Assembly (NCBI GenBank): GCA_018303205.1
Contig: JAGVYP010000068.1
Coordinates: forward strand, 1-40,974
Length of the DNA stretch: 40,974 nucleotides
DNA from: Candidatus Woesearchaeota archaeon
Lineage (GTDB): Archaea > Nanobdellota > Nanobdellia > Woesearchaeales > JAGWAF01
Direction: 5' to 3'
Positions within the stretch are counted from its first letter, which is position 1, and each line of letters begins with the position of its first letter. The notes below the pieces were generated by a model. That model saw only the letters and a program-made list of their open reading frames with translations, did not search any database and was not told where the DNA came from. Position numbers and translations under genes: made by a program. This document shows, piece after piece, positions 7,865 through 17,681 of the stretch.

Positions 7865-7875
7865 TTAGGCACAAG
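7865..7875 (+). repeat. dispersed intergenic motif TTAGGCACAAG copy 2
   Basis: exact 11-mer. Confidence 0.9.
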
Positions 7876-7938
7876 AAAATGCTAAAAGAAAAATAGGTGA
7901 ATAAATAGGAAAGTTATAAAAAAGAAGGAACTTTTTTC

Positions 7939-8445
7939 ATGAATATGCTTGGAAACCCTATTCCCGAATATACTCAGTATACTGATGCTGATGCTGAAAA
8001 ATTGTACCTTCCTTTAATAGTAGACAATCTCAATGACCAAGGTCTAGGAGCACTTCTGGAGGGTACTATCATTGATCTTGGATGCGGAACTGGAAAAGTA
8101 CTCTCAGAGATCAGAAAAAAACATCCTCGAGCAAGACTTATAGGAGTTGATCTTGCACCCCGACAAGACCATGAAGGAATAGAATATGTGACTGCAAGTG
8201 TAACAGCAACAGGACTCCCTCCGGAAATTGCTGATCTAGTATTTATACTCGGTCTCGCAGGTTCTAGTCCAGGTGCAAGTGTCATACATGTTGTTCAAGA
8301 AATAGATAGGCTCCTCAAACCTGGAGGAGTTGCTGCTATATTAAGCATATCTGAAAAATGGGAATATCAAACTCTTTTTCAAGTGTTTGCGTATACCTCT
8401 TTAGCTACTTGTGATTTTATTCACCAAAAACCAAGACCAGTATAG
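7939..8445 (+). CDS. class I SAM-dependent methyltransferase
   Basis: IIDLGCGTGKVLSEIRKKHPRARLIGVDLA. Confidence 0.85.
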   Translation: MNMLGNPIPEYTQYTDADAEKLYLPLIVDNLNDQGLGALLEGTIIDLGCGTGKVLSEIRKKHPRARLIGVDLAPRQDHEGIEYVTASVTATGLPPEIADLVFILGLAGSSPGASVIHVVQEIDRLLKPGGVAAILSISEKWEYQTLFQVFAYTSLATCDFIHQKPRPV

Positions 8446-8503
8446 GAAAACGATATCTTTATATATCTTGAGAGGAAGAAAGCCTGGGGGATGGTAAGAA
8501 AAA

Positions 8504-8905
8504 ATGGTAATACTTTTTGATAGATTCAATTTACCAGAAGATATTTTTGAAATCATCTTTGCAACAGACCAGCAGAAAATTGTTGCAAAAGAACTGATTA
8601 AATACATTTCTGAAAACAAAGGAGAAATAACAAAGACAGAAATGAGCCTCTTTGCAACTCAATTACATGACGGAAAATACGAATGTATCCTGGATATCCC
8701 TCCTTACAAAGGGAAACATGTAAAGCTAAGCTATAACAAAAGACAATTTTATGATAGGATCTTAACACCTATGAAAAGCATGGGCCTCATTGACTATGAC
8801 ATGTACAAGAAAACGTATAAGATCTCAGTAAAATTCCAACAAGACGTCATGAGAATAGGCATGATGTGGAAAAGAGAGTTAAAGAAGTTTGGATTTGAAT
8901 TTTAA
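8504..8905 (+). CDS. hypothetical protein, possible winged-helix
   Basis: ORF with helical N-term and LTPMKSMGLIDYDMYKKTYKIS wing-like region. Confidence 0.55.
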   Translation: MVILFDRFNLPEDIFEIIFATDQQKIVAKELIKYISENKGEITKTEMSLFATQLHDGKYECILDIPPYKGKHVKLSYNKRQFYDRILTPMKSMGLIDYDMYKKTYKISVKFQQDVMRIGMMWKRELKKFGFEF

Positions 8906-9798
8906 TCCTCGCCAGGATCTGAAGTTAACACTTCAACCTTATCGTCAATAAGAAATGTATTCTCCGCTTGAGAAACCAGGCCTTTAGCATCTTCCACAAG
9001 AGGAAGATAACAGGTAATGACTTTTGCTTGCATCAGTTCTCGTAAACCCAAATTAACTTTCATTGCAGGCAAGTGCTTAAGCAAATTCCTCGTCGTAAAA
9101 ACAAGACCGTTATGCTCTTTTACCAAGTTAAGGATTTCACGTGCACTCTGGCTGCGCACCGGATGTTTTCCTGTTACCGAGAACAGATTTCCTTTTTCTA
9201 TCTCGTGAATCATACCCTTTCCATTCGTTGCAAAAGGCTCAATAGCAATGATTTGTCCTTTTTTTAAAGTGATTTTGCTTCCATTATTAAAATTAGGAAT
9301 AGAAGGAGGAGCATGGATCATAAAACGTTCAATGCCATGACCACATAAATTTTTTACAGGTCTATATCCATAACTTTCAATGGTTTCCTGAATCGTTTTT
9401 CCAATTTCACCTAATGTTGTACCTATCTGAAGAATTTTTGTTGCATTTTCAAGCGCTTCTTTACTAGCCTTCACAAGATCAGTATATTTTCCACTTAAGT
9501 CTACACTTAAAGCATTATCACCAATAGCGCCATTGACACTCACGCCGACATCAACACAAAACAATTGATCTTGCAAAATTATTTTATCATCAGGCTCTGC
9601 ACAATAATGCGCTGCAATCTCATTTGCGTTGATTTGTGAAGGCCAAGCCGGAAAACCACCTAAATCAAGAATCTTCTGATCCACTTTTTCACTTACTTCT
9701 AACAAAGATACACCTGGTTTGATCAAACTTTCAGCATATCTTAAACATTTCTTTGCAAGCAAGCCTGCCTTACGCCAATCATCAAAGTTATCTTCCAT
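8902..9798 (-). CDS. map: methionine aminopeptidase type II
   Basis: HYCAEPDD, DVGVSVNGAIGDNALSVDL, GHGIERFMIHAPPSIPNF. Confidence 0.95.
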   Translation of the reverse strand: MEDNFDDWRKAGLLAKKCLRYAESLIKPGVSLLEVSEKVDQKILDLGGFPAWPSQINANEIAAHYCAEPDDKIILQDQLFCVDVGVSVNGAIGDNALSVDLSGKYTDLVKASKEALENATKILQIGTTLGEIGKTIQETIESYGYRPVKNLCGHGIERFMIHAPPSIPNFNNGSKITLKKGQIIAIEPFATNGKGMIHEIEKGNLFSVTGKHPVRSQSAREILNLVKEHNGLVFTTRNLLKHLPAMKVNLGLRELMQAKVITCYLPLVEDAKGLVSQAENTFLIDDKVEVLTSDPGED

Positions 9799-9913
9799 GC
9801 TTTTAAAGAAAGAATGAACCTATTTAAAAGTGTTTATTTTTTTTGATGGGAAGCATGTAACTTGAAAAGAAAGGATAAGAAATAAAGAAAAGATCAAAAA
9901 AGAATAGGAAAAA

Positions 9914-10111
9914 CTAAAGAAGTTCATAATTATCATAATAAGCGACACATTGAGGATCTGCCGGATAATCTATAAACGTATCTCCATCATTATCACCATT
10001 ATCATTACACTCAAATTCATATTCAAGATCATCACCTAGGCTTGTGCAACCAAAATCTGCAGGATGATTTATTCTCGTATCCATGTCGTTCTCCATCACT
10101 CCATTCGTCAA
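9914..10111 (-). pseudogene. detached DNDGD/DYPADPxC repeat fragment, degenerate tail paralog of 10172..11161
   Basis: MTNGVMENDMDTRINHPADFGCTSL...NDNGDNDGDTFIDYPADPQCVAYYDN, no signal/TM. Confidence 0.5.
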
Positions 10112-10171
10112 TATCTAAAGGAGAAGTTTCGCTCAGAGCGGTATTTAGGTTAAGAAATTAAGAAGAAACAA

Positions 10172-11161
10172 TTAAATAGATTCATCGTTATCAATATAAT
10201 GCCAACATTGAGGATCTGCAGGATAATCAATAAAGGTATCACCATCATTATCTATTTGGTCATCACATTGTGTTTGTCCTGCCTCATCAGTATCATAATA
10301 ACTCCCACATCCAGGGTCATTTGGATAGTCAATAAATGTGTCAGCATCATTATCCAATCCATCCACACATTCAGGTCTATATGCTCCGGGAGTAGCCAAC
10401 TCACTATCATCTTGTAGACTAGTACACTCGGGGTCTGCAGGATAATCTGTATATGTGTCTCCATCATTATCCACACCGTCATTACATTCTCCAGTAGCTA
10501 TTGGAGGAGGGAGCGTACAAGAACCAGGGCAATGAAGACGAGGAATGAATCCTACAATAAATGAAGCAATGTATGCAGAGTCATAAACGACATGAACTTG
10601 ACCATTCCCATCTGCATCTCCGGCACAAGTATTTCCATAAACAGGAAGGCTCCAAGCTGATTTTACAGCAATTAACCACGCATCCCTATACTCTAAAATA
10701 CCATTTCCATCAACGTCTCCACATTCTAAACTTGGCAAATACATGGGAGGGCAATTACAAGGAGCTGGACAACGAGGAATAGGAGGAGTAGCTGTTATAG
10801 GAAATGCGTATGTACTCCATCTTGAGGCGTCATTAACATCTTGGAAATTAACTAGACCATCCCTATTAGAATCAGCTACACAAGTATTTCCAGTAAACAA
10901 TAAACGCCTCATCGCTACTTGCTCAATAAGTTTTACATCTGCTGTATTAACTCTATGATTACCATCAACATCCAAACAATCTGTACTTGTAATAGGGTAT
11001 GTTGGAATTATTCTCCTACTCCATGAAGCTTCCCCCACAACATCTTCAGACAACCCAATACTATTTGTTCTTGTTGAAGTTTCTGTAATAGATATGATTA
11101 TAGCGAAAATAGCTACAATTCCTACTACCGATAAAATAATAAAGTTTGATTTTTCTTGCAT
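10172..11161 (-). CDS. surface protein: N-terminal TM anchor, two dockerin-like segments, three CxDGxDNDGDTxxDYPADPxC repeats
   Basis: CLDVDGNHRVNTADV...ADSNRDGLVNFQDV; CGDVDGNGILEYRDA...GDADGNGQVHVVYD; three DYPxDPxC repeats. Confidence 0.8.
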   Translation of the reverse strand: MQEKSNFIILSVVGIVAIFAIIISITETSTRTNSIGLSEDVVGEASWSRRIIPTYPITSTDCLDVDGNHRVNTADVKLIEQVAMRRLLFTGNTCVADSNRDGLVNFQDVNDASRWSTYAFPITATPPIPRCPAPCNCPPMYLPSLECGDVDGNGILEYRDAWLIAVKSAWSLPVYGNTCAGDADGNGQVHVVYDSAYIASFIVGFIPRLHCPGSCTLPPPIATGECNDGVDNDGDTYTDYPADPECTSLQDDSELATPGAYRPECVDGLDNDADTFIDYPNDPGCGSYYDTDEAGQTQCDDQIDNDGDTFIDYPADPQCWHYIDNDESI

Positions 11162-11304
11162 TTTGTAACATTTACAAATGTGTAATTATAAACTTGTCGT
11201 TTTAGAAAATAGATTCTCAAGATAGAGGTCTCAATAATCCTCTCAAAATTTGACCAATACTTGTGTTCATTTTATGTTAAAAAAAAACTATCAAAAGAAT
11301 AGTG

Positions 11305-14300
11305 TTAAGAACAATACAATTCTTGAGTAACACCTTGATATGTGCACTGCCATGCACCTTCATAAGCACAAAGAAGCACTCGCAAGGATTCCTCTGGAGC
11401 GTCATCAGGCAAAACAAAACTTGCTCCTGTCTCTTGATGCACACAGGTAATCACATGCTCCTGCAAATACGCTTGCCCTGTAGTATCACTTGCTAATCCC
11501 ACACTTGTTTCTCCGGGAAGGGAAACAGTAATAATCATCGCAAGACCTATGAGACTTACACCTATCAAAAGCGCAATGAGAGCAATATCTTTTGTATTTT
11601 TCTTTTGTTGTTTCCACCATGCAAGATAATTTGCATACCATTCAGGATAATGCTCCTTATAATATGCTAATGTTTGTTTCCATTGTTCTTTCGTATACCC
11701 TTCAGGTGCAGGCATGTCTTCTTCAGCTTTGTGCTTGCGCATGACCCACCAGGAAGCTCCACCCGCTCCACCTATAAGAATGATTCCTACAAGAATCCAA
11801 ATCCACCCCTTACTTTTTTCTTCTTGCACAACTTCAGGATTAATCTCTTGTTGAGGAGGAGACACAGGAGGAACTACGACATCTGTTTCATCACCATCTT
11901 GTGCACTACTACAACCGGGATCAAGAGGATAATCTATTCTCCCATCACCATCATTATCTGTTCCATCACTACAAAGAGTCTGAACAAGAGGAGGAACATC
12001 ATCTTGTCCATCATCGCCATCTCCTTCTCCTAAGTCAGCAAGAAACTGAGATTCCCAAGTAGCAATAGACAGTGGTGCTGTAATAGGTTGAGCTTCTGTT
12101 CCTGTTACTGCAAGAAGAGTACCTTGCATAGGTTGGAACAAAGTGAGTACCTTTGCTGCCTTAGCAATATCCTCATCGGTTTTTCCTGCAACAAGAATTT
12201 GATAATTTGCACCTGTATTGAAAAGGCGTATAATTCCTGTGCCCTCTCTAAAACCCGCATCACATTTTGATGGCTCATTTAAAAGTTTTGCAGCAATACG
12301 ATTAGTACAAGGATTACCCATCACAATAAAGTTATCGCCTGTAGCAGAAAAGATGGACGTATCAATTGCAGTAGGTTGTTGTAGAAATGCAGTAAGATCC
12401 ACAGATGATGAACTACTGCTCTGCTGTTCTTGAGTTGTTTTGATAATACTGACAGTTTCCCTAACCTGCGTTTCAGGAACTTCAAGAACTAACTCTCCTG
12501 CTTCTCCTGACTCATCAGTATACGTGTATAAAACACCATAAGGACTCATACCTTTATTCACATCAGGTTCTTCTCCTGACTGAAGCTTAAGATGACTCTG
12601 ATCTTGAATAAGAAGATCAACTTTATTACTACTCTTTCGTATAAAACTAAAAGTAACAGATTCATCTCCTCCAAAATCAAAAGGACCAGATTCGTCAAAT
12701 AATTCTTCTTCTATAGAAAGATTAACCGTAAATCCCTGGTCTATACTTGGGAGAGGAGTGTTTGTACTTCCCAAATCAATGAGCAAACCTCCTTGAGTAA
12801 CAATAACTGCTTTGTCCAGACTCTCTATATTGCCATCTTTATTCTGATCAACAGCAAGCGTTCCATTTGCTCCTATGGAAAAACGAAAGTCTTGCCCGCC
12901 GAGAGTAATGTCACCACTAGCGTTTCCCAATGAGCCCGTATAACTTTCCTCAAAGGTTTGATCTGTACAAAGATTTTTGAAAGTAACCTTCTTACTGGTA
13001 TCTGAATAACTTTTATACTCGAGAACTGTAGTAAGACCTGTATGATCACGGTCATCAGTTAAGAAGAGATAAGACTCTCGTTCAATACAGCTTGTTCCTG
13101 TTGCACATTCCACAAAATACAACTTGTTATCATCATCGCCTAGAGTAAATCCTAAGCCGCTATCATTAGAATTATCAAGCAAAGGAACTTCACAGGTATC
13201 TCCATCTGTATTGAGAAATTTTAAGGTATACAATTCATCATTGCTTGGCTCAAAGTGTACTTCAGAAGTTTCTCTTTCCTCACTTTCTTCAAAAACAATA
13301 TCCCACATTGTACTAAGCATACTTTCAGGTTCTTCTAAATGTTCTCGTACTCCTTCTCCTTCTTTTGCATACAGATCATTTCCTTCTGCAGGATCTATTT
13401 TAAGATGATATAAGATCTTGTCAAGCCTGAACTCATTTCCTTCTTTGTTTCCTATCATTTTAACACTTGCATCATCAAGAGTATTCCCATTGATTTTAGC
13501 GGTGTTAGAAAAAATATTATCGGTATAAGTATCTTTAAACTCAAGAAGTATTTTTCCCATTTGCACTTTTGCAACATCTTCTCCCCTTAATGTTGTGCTT
13601 TGTGCAAGATACGCACGTATTTGGGATTCACTCATACTCTGGAATTGGGAAGTGTCAAAAGAACTCGTTGTTGCAGTATCCCTGCTGCCTTCCTGAGCTT
13701 CATTGAGAAGTATTTCTGCAACCGCAATATAAAGATCACCTATTTTATCTCTTTCTCCCACACCAAGAGTATCACTTGTTTCACCATCAATTGCAAGAAT
13801 CACTTCAGAGCTTCCATCTAGGATACTTTGTGCAGTAATCGTATAGCTTTCTCCATCTATTACAATATTTTGAGGATGCCCCTCTAATAAGTACAGTTCT
13901 TGTTCTTTACTGAGCAAGGAGAGCTCAAGATCATTTCCTGTTACTTTTGCTTGGGTAATCACCATGTCTGTTCCTAAAACATTAAATTCTTCATCAAGGA
14001 TATCTTCCAAGATCGTATTTTCAATATCTGAAGCAAGATAACGATCAAAGTCGATCTCCCATTCAAAGAGGATCTCATCTTTTTCACCCAAGAGGTAAAG
14101 ACCCTGCTGTTCATCATACACATCATAGACAAATCTGACTCCCTTGACAAGACCATCAGCAGTTTCAAAACGAAGGTATTGTTCATAATCCGTATCCCCT
14201 TTTGAATTAGAAATAGTTCCTGAAGAAAGAAGTTCTGGAAAATCACTTTCAGTAACCGTTTCTTGCTCATCTCCAATATACTCTTCCAATTCAAGGTCTT

Positions 14301-14562
14301 CTATAGAAAAACTCTGGATTTCTTCATCATCAACATCGGTATCTGTTGAAATTGCTCCTTGTGAAAAGCGAGTACGTAAACTGTCTACAAGCGCATAGGC
14401 TGCTCCTGTTACTCTGCCACTTGCTTGTTCACCATAAACGATAGTAACATCTAGCGCATTGTTTTTAACAAAGAGTTGAGGATACTCTTCAAGCCCTTCT
14501 TGTGCTCCCGCAGTCAGAAGAAGGAGAACTGTCAGAGTAACAACTATCCAAATACGCCTCAT
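11305..14562 (-). CDS. large surface/S-layer-like protein with C-terminal TM segments
   Basis: signal peptide MRRIWIVVTLTVLLLLTAGAQ; YPQLFVKNNALDVTIVYGEQASGRVTGAAYALVDSL; one DGTDNDGDGRIDYPLDPGC repeat; two C-terminal TM segments. Confidence 0.75.
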   Translation of the reverse strand: MRRIWIVVTLTVLLLLTAGAQEGLEEYPQLFVKNNALDVTIVYGEQASGRVTGAAYALVDSLRTRFSQGAISTDTDVDDEEIQSFSIEDLELEEYIGDEQETVTESDFPELLSSGTISNSKGDTDYEQYLRFETADGLVKGVRFVYDVYDEQQGLYLLGEKDEILFEWEIDFDRYLASDIENTILEDILDEEFNVLGTDMVITQAKVTGNDLELSLLSKEQELYLLEGHPQNIVIDGESYTITAQSILDGSSEVILAIDGETSDTLGVGERDKIGDLYIAVAEILLNEAQEGSRDTATTSSFDTSQFQSMSESQIRAYLAQSTTLRGEDVAKVQMGKILLEFKDTYTDNIFSNTAKINGNTLDDASVKMIGNKEGNEFRLDKILYHLKIDPAEGNDLYAKEGEGVREHLEEPESMLSTMWDIVFEESEERETSEVHFEPSNDELYTLKFLNTDGDTCEVPLLDNSNDSGLGFTLGDDDNKLYFVECATGTSCIERESYLFLTDDRDHTGLTTVLEYKSYSDTSKKVTFKNLCTDQTFEESYTGSLGNASGDITLGGQDFRFSIGANGTLAVDQNKDGNIESLDKAVIVTQGGLLIDLGSTNTPLPSIDQGFTVNLSIEEELFDESGPFDFGGDESVTFSFIRKSSNKVDLLIQDQSHLKLQSGEEPDVNKGMSPYGVLYTYTDESGEAGELVLEVPETQVRETVSIIKTTQEQQSSSSSSVDLTAFLQQPTAIDTSIFSATGDNFIVMGNPCTNRIAAKLLNEPSKCDAGFREGTGIIRLFNTGANYQILVAGKTDEDIAKAAKVLTLFQPMQGTLLAVTGTEAQPITAPLSIATWESQFLADLGEGDGDDGQDDVPPLVQTLCSDGTDNDGDGRIDYPLDPGCSSAQDGDETDVVVPPVSPPQQEINPEVVQEEKSKGWIWILVGIILIGGAGGASWWVMRKHKAEEDMPAPEGYTKEQWKQTLAYYKEHYPEWYANYLAWWKQQKKNTKDIALIALLIGVSLIGLAMIITVSLPGETSVGLASDTTGQAYLQEHVITCVHQETGASFVLPDDAPEESLRVLLCAYEGAWQCTYQGVTQELYCS

Positions 14563-14749
14563 GGCTTTAAAAACCGAATATTTATTTAAAATACTTCATA
14601 GACACTCCACAGGAGTAACGAGAAAGCATTCCCTCTTTTTTTCTCTTTTTCCGCTCTTCTATTATATGTTAAAAAAAAGTTGAGACTAGAATTAAAAAAT
14701 CCAAAACAAAAATCAAAACCTTTTTATAACAGAGAAACAAAAAAGAGCT

Positions 14750-15094
14750 ATGGCTGATTTCGATTATACCCTCTTAAGTATGGTTTGCATTATTGCTATC
14801 GTAGCATTAGTGGTTATCATTTCTCATGACTCATTTACGTTTTCCTTTTCTGATGATATGGCCGGAGAAGCTGTACGTTGGAAACCCGGAGCAGAACAGC
14901 ATTGGTGCTTATGCAAAGCGGGAATAAGAAACTCATTAGATGTTTGGCATGATGATCAGGACAATCCAGAACCCCAGTTGTATGGCGAAGCTTGCGGAAG
15001 TTCATTTATCATTGGATTATGCCAATTTGATGCGGAATGGTATGGATTTCCCAATCCCCAACAAGCAATAACGGTAGAAGTATCCCGTGAATAA
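14750..15094 (+). CDS. small membrane-anchored exported protein, Cys-containing
   Basis: MADFDYTLLSMVCIIAIVALVVIISHDSFTFSFSDDMAGEAVRW. Confidence 0.65.
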   Translation: MADFDYTLLSMVCIIAIVALVVIISHDSFTFSFSDDMAGEAVRWKPGAEQHWCLCKAGIRNSLDVWHDDQDNPEPQLYGEACGSSFIIGLCQFDAEWYGFPNPQQAITVEVSRE

Positions 15095-15153
15095 ATGATT
15101 CTTTCTTAGCTTTTATTATTTTTGAAAAAAAATATGAAAAAAGAAAAGATAAA

Positions 15154-16515
15154 TTATCCTTTAATAGTTCCATAACCAATTAAGCGCCATCGATTACCTA
15201 CTCTCCTAGACAGGGTCATACGAGAACCTGCTGCTGCGCACACCGGTAATTTTAATTTGAGTTCAGCAATATTTTTTTGCAGTTTAACAATGAAACCAAC
15301 CGTTGCTGCACTATTTACATTTAACATGAGAATCTCATTCATACGCAGAGGATCAATAACCAAAGCGTCTTTTAAGCCAACCATTCTTTCAAGAAGATGC
15401 ACTTCCAATTTGATTTCATACCAGACAGGCGGAAGTTTTCCCGGTTTTCCCACTAATGCTCCCGTAAGCCTATCTGATTTGACAATAGAAGGATCTAACC
15501 CTGTCAAAAGAGCAACACTTCCGCCAGGAACAATAACTTTTACTTTTTCTCCTCCTGTCATTAAACTAATAATCTTTGTTTTGAGAGGCTTGTGCACCTT
15601 TTGATTTTTTTCTTCAACAGAATATCCTGGAAGGATTTCAATTTCATCACCTTCCTGAAGCGTACCTTGCTGAAGTGAACCTCCTAAGACTCCCCCAACA
15701 AAATTATCAATGGGAGACCCTGGTTTATTGATATCAAAGCTTCTTGCAACAAAAAGAACAGGATCTTTTGTGGCATCCCTCTGAGGAGTAGGCATAACAC
15801 GCTGTATGGCTTCAATGAGATAAGTAACATTAATGCCATGCTGGGCACTCATAGGTATAATAGGAGCATCTTTATATTCTGTGCTTTCAAGGAATGCTTT
15901 GATTTCCTGATAATGTTGTTTTGCTTTTTCCTCAGTCACCAAGTCAATCTTATTTTGTACAATGACCACATTTTTGATACCGATAATTTGCAATGCCTGC
16001 ACGTGTTCTTTGGTTTGTGGTTGCGGACAAGACTCTATCGCACTGATCATAAGAATAGCGCCATCCATAATCGTCGCACCTGACAACATCGTTGCCATCA
16101 GACTTTCATGACCAGGAGCATCAACAAAACTTACTTTTCTCAGCGGAGTTGCATGACCCATGCAGGTTATACATTTTGAAGCAACACTATACTCATCACA
16201 TTTTTCACAATGATAAAAAATAGCATCAGCATAACCTAAACGGATCGTAATACCCCTTTTCATTTCTTCAGAATGCGTATCTGTCCACTTTCCGGAGAGT
16301 GCTTTTACTAATGTTGTTTTTCCATGATCAACATGACCAACTAAGCCAATATTAATCTCTGGCTGCCCCAGTGTGTCTTTTTTTTCTGTTTTTTTTGATT
16401 TTTCTTCTTTTTTTTCAGATTTTTTAGCTTCTTTTGTTTTTTTCTTTTTAGTATGCTCTTCAGATAGTGCTTCTTCAGACACTTTTTCTTCAACTTCCTT
16501 CTTTTTTCTTGGCAT
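15154..16515 (-). CDS. translation initiation factor aIF2 subunit gamma with Lys/Glu-rich N-terminal extension
   Basis: NIGLVGHVDHGKTTL, DAPGHESLMATMLSGA, NKIDLV, zinc-knuckle CEKCDEYSVASKCITC. Confidence 0.97.
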   Translation of the reverse strand: MPRKKKEVEEKVSEEALSEEHTKKKKTKEAKKSEKKEEKSKKTEKKDTLGQPEINIGLVGHVDHGKTTLVKALSGKWTDTHSEEMKRGITIRLGYADAIFYHCEKCDEYSVASKCITCMGHATPLRKVSFVDAPGHESLMATMLSGATIMDGAILMISAIESCPQPQTKEHVQALQIIGIKNVVIVQNKIDLVTEEKAKQHYQEIKAFLESTEYKDAPIIPMSAQHGINVTYLIEAIQRVMPTPQRDATKDPVLFVARSFDINKPGSPIDNFVGGVLGGSLQQGTLQEGDEIEILPGYSVEEKNQKVHKPLKTKIISLMTGGEKVKVIVPGGSVALLTGLDPSIVKSDRLTGALVGKPGKLPPVWYEIKLEVHLLERMVGLKDALVIDPLRMNEILMLNVNSAATVGFIVKLQKNIAELKLKLPVCAAAGSRMTLSRRVGNRWRLIGYGTIKG

Positions 16516-16570
16516 TCCCCAAAGAAACCGAGAGGGGTTTATAAAGGTAACGAAGGAAGAAAGCGTTCGT

Positions 16571-16699
16571 TTAATTCAAGATGAGAACATACAAATTTGG
16601 AATGCTTTCAAAACTTTTGTCAAGAGTAACTAAGGTCATATTGTTATTCAAAGTAATTGAAGCGATAAGGAGGTCAAAAGCAGAAAGCGTGGTTCCCAT
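16571..16699 (-). pseudogene. C-terminal remnant of VapC-like PIN-domain protein
   Basis: MGTTLSAFDLLIASITLNNNMTLVTLDKSFESIPNLYVLILN*; in-frame stop just upstream. Confidence 0.6.
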
Positions 16700-16741
16700 T
16701 TTTTAAGGATAATAAAACCCGTTTTTGGGGATAAAGTATTC

Positions 16742-17653
16742 TCATGCTGCCTTTCTAGTCGTTTTTGCAGTTTTGCTTCTCCTTTTTCCAGATTTATTTT
16801 TTTGTTTATTTCGAGCTTTTACTTGCTTCATTACTGCTTTTTCTAAATCTTTCATGTAATACTCTTGTATGATGCCTGTTGCTTGATCAATAATGTACAT
16901 AGTATTATTTCTTGTTCTTATTCTTTTTTTTGAGTTTCTCACAATTTTTTCTAAATCACGTTCAGAAGAAACATATGTTTTTTCATCATCTTGTGCAATA
17001 ACCATTGATACATAACTTGCTAATTTAACTGTTCGTGCCTCATTTGGTTCGTAAGAACAAACAACAATAACTTTTCCTTGTTTTTTTGCATAGAGCATCA
17101 AATTCAATAGCATATAGCGAGATGAAGGTCTTACAATTTTGTCAATAATTGTTCTTTCAATGTCTCTTGGGTTCAAGGAACTATCACGCGCTATATAACT
17201 ATTCATAACACGCATAACTGTTTGTGAATCGCTTTTATCTCCCTCTGCAATACCTTCGACTGTTCCATTGTGTGTTCCTACAACATAATCTAAATTAAAT
17301 GGTTGATTATTTTGCACATTTTTACTTCCTGAAGACGTCATTCTAGCATGTACAAAACTAACCTTAGACCTCGTTGGACTCACTTCTGCTATTTTTGATG
17401 CATCTTGCTCGTATAGTGGTTCTATACTTTTAGTTATTACTTCTCTCTCCCCATAGGCATAGAATCCATAACCATCTTTGTGCAATCGGGGTGCACGCAA
17501 ATTTTTTGTAGGGTCAGTAGTAAAATCTCCTACAACATAAGGAATATCGTTTCTACTAGTAGCCATGTCTTGCACGTGCATTATTTGACTTTGTATACTG
17601 CTTCGTGTAAGATAATTACTTCCTGTGGCTACTAAGATGGACATCCTACACAT
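16742..17653 (-). CDS. class II glutamine amidotransferase (Cys2 nucleophile)
   Basis: MCRMSIL start; VHARMTSSGSKNVQNNQPFN; VVGTHNGTVEG; Lys/Arg-rich C-terminal tail. Confidence 0.85.
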   Translation of the reverse strand: MCRMSILVATGSNYLTRSSIQSQIMHVQDMATSRNDIPYVVGDFTTDPTKNLRAPRLHKDGYGFYAYGEREVITKSIEPLYEQDASKIAEVSPTRSKVSFVHARMTSSGSKNVQNNQPFNLDYVVGTHNGTVEGIAEGDKSDSQTVMRVMNSYIARDSSLNPRDIERTIIDKIVRPSSRYMLLNLMLYAKKQGKVIVVCSYEPNEARTVKLASYVSMVIAQDDEKTYVSSERDLEKIVRNSKKRIRTRNNTMYIIDQATGIIQEYYMKDLEKAVMKQVKARNKQKNKSGKRRSKTAKTTRKAA

Positions 17654-17681
17654 TTTTTCTACCTCTATACTTTTTCATTTT

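Noticed and set aside
15154-16515. Lys/Glu-rich N-terminal extension of aIF2-gamma as a new domain
   Set aside because: Low-complexity charged tail; core is normal and such extensions are common.
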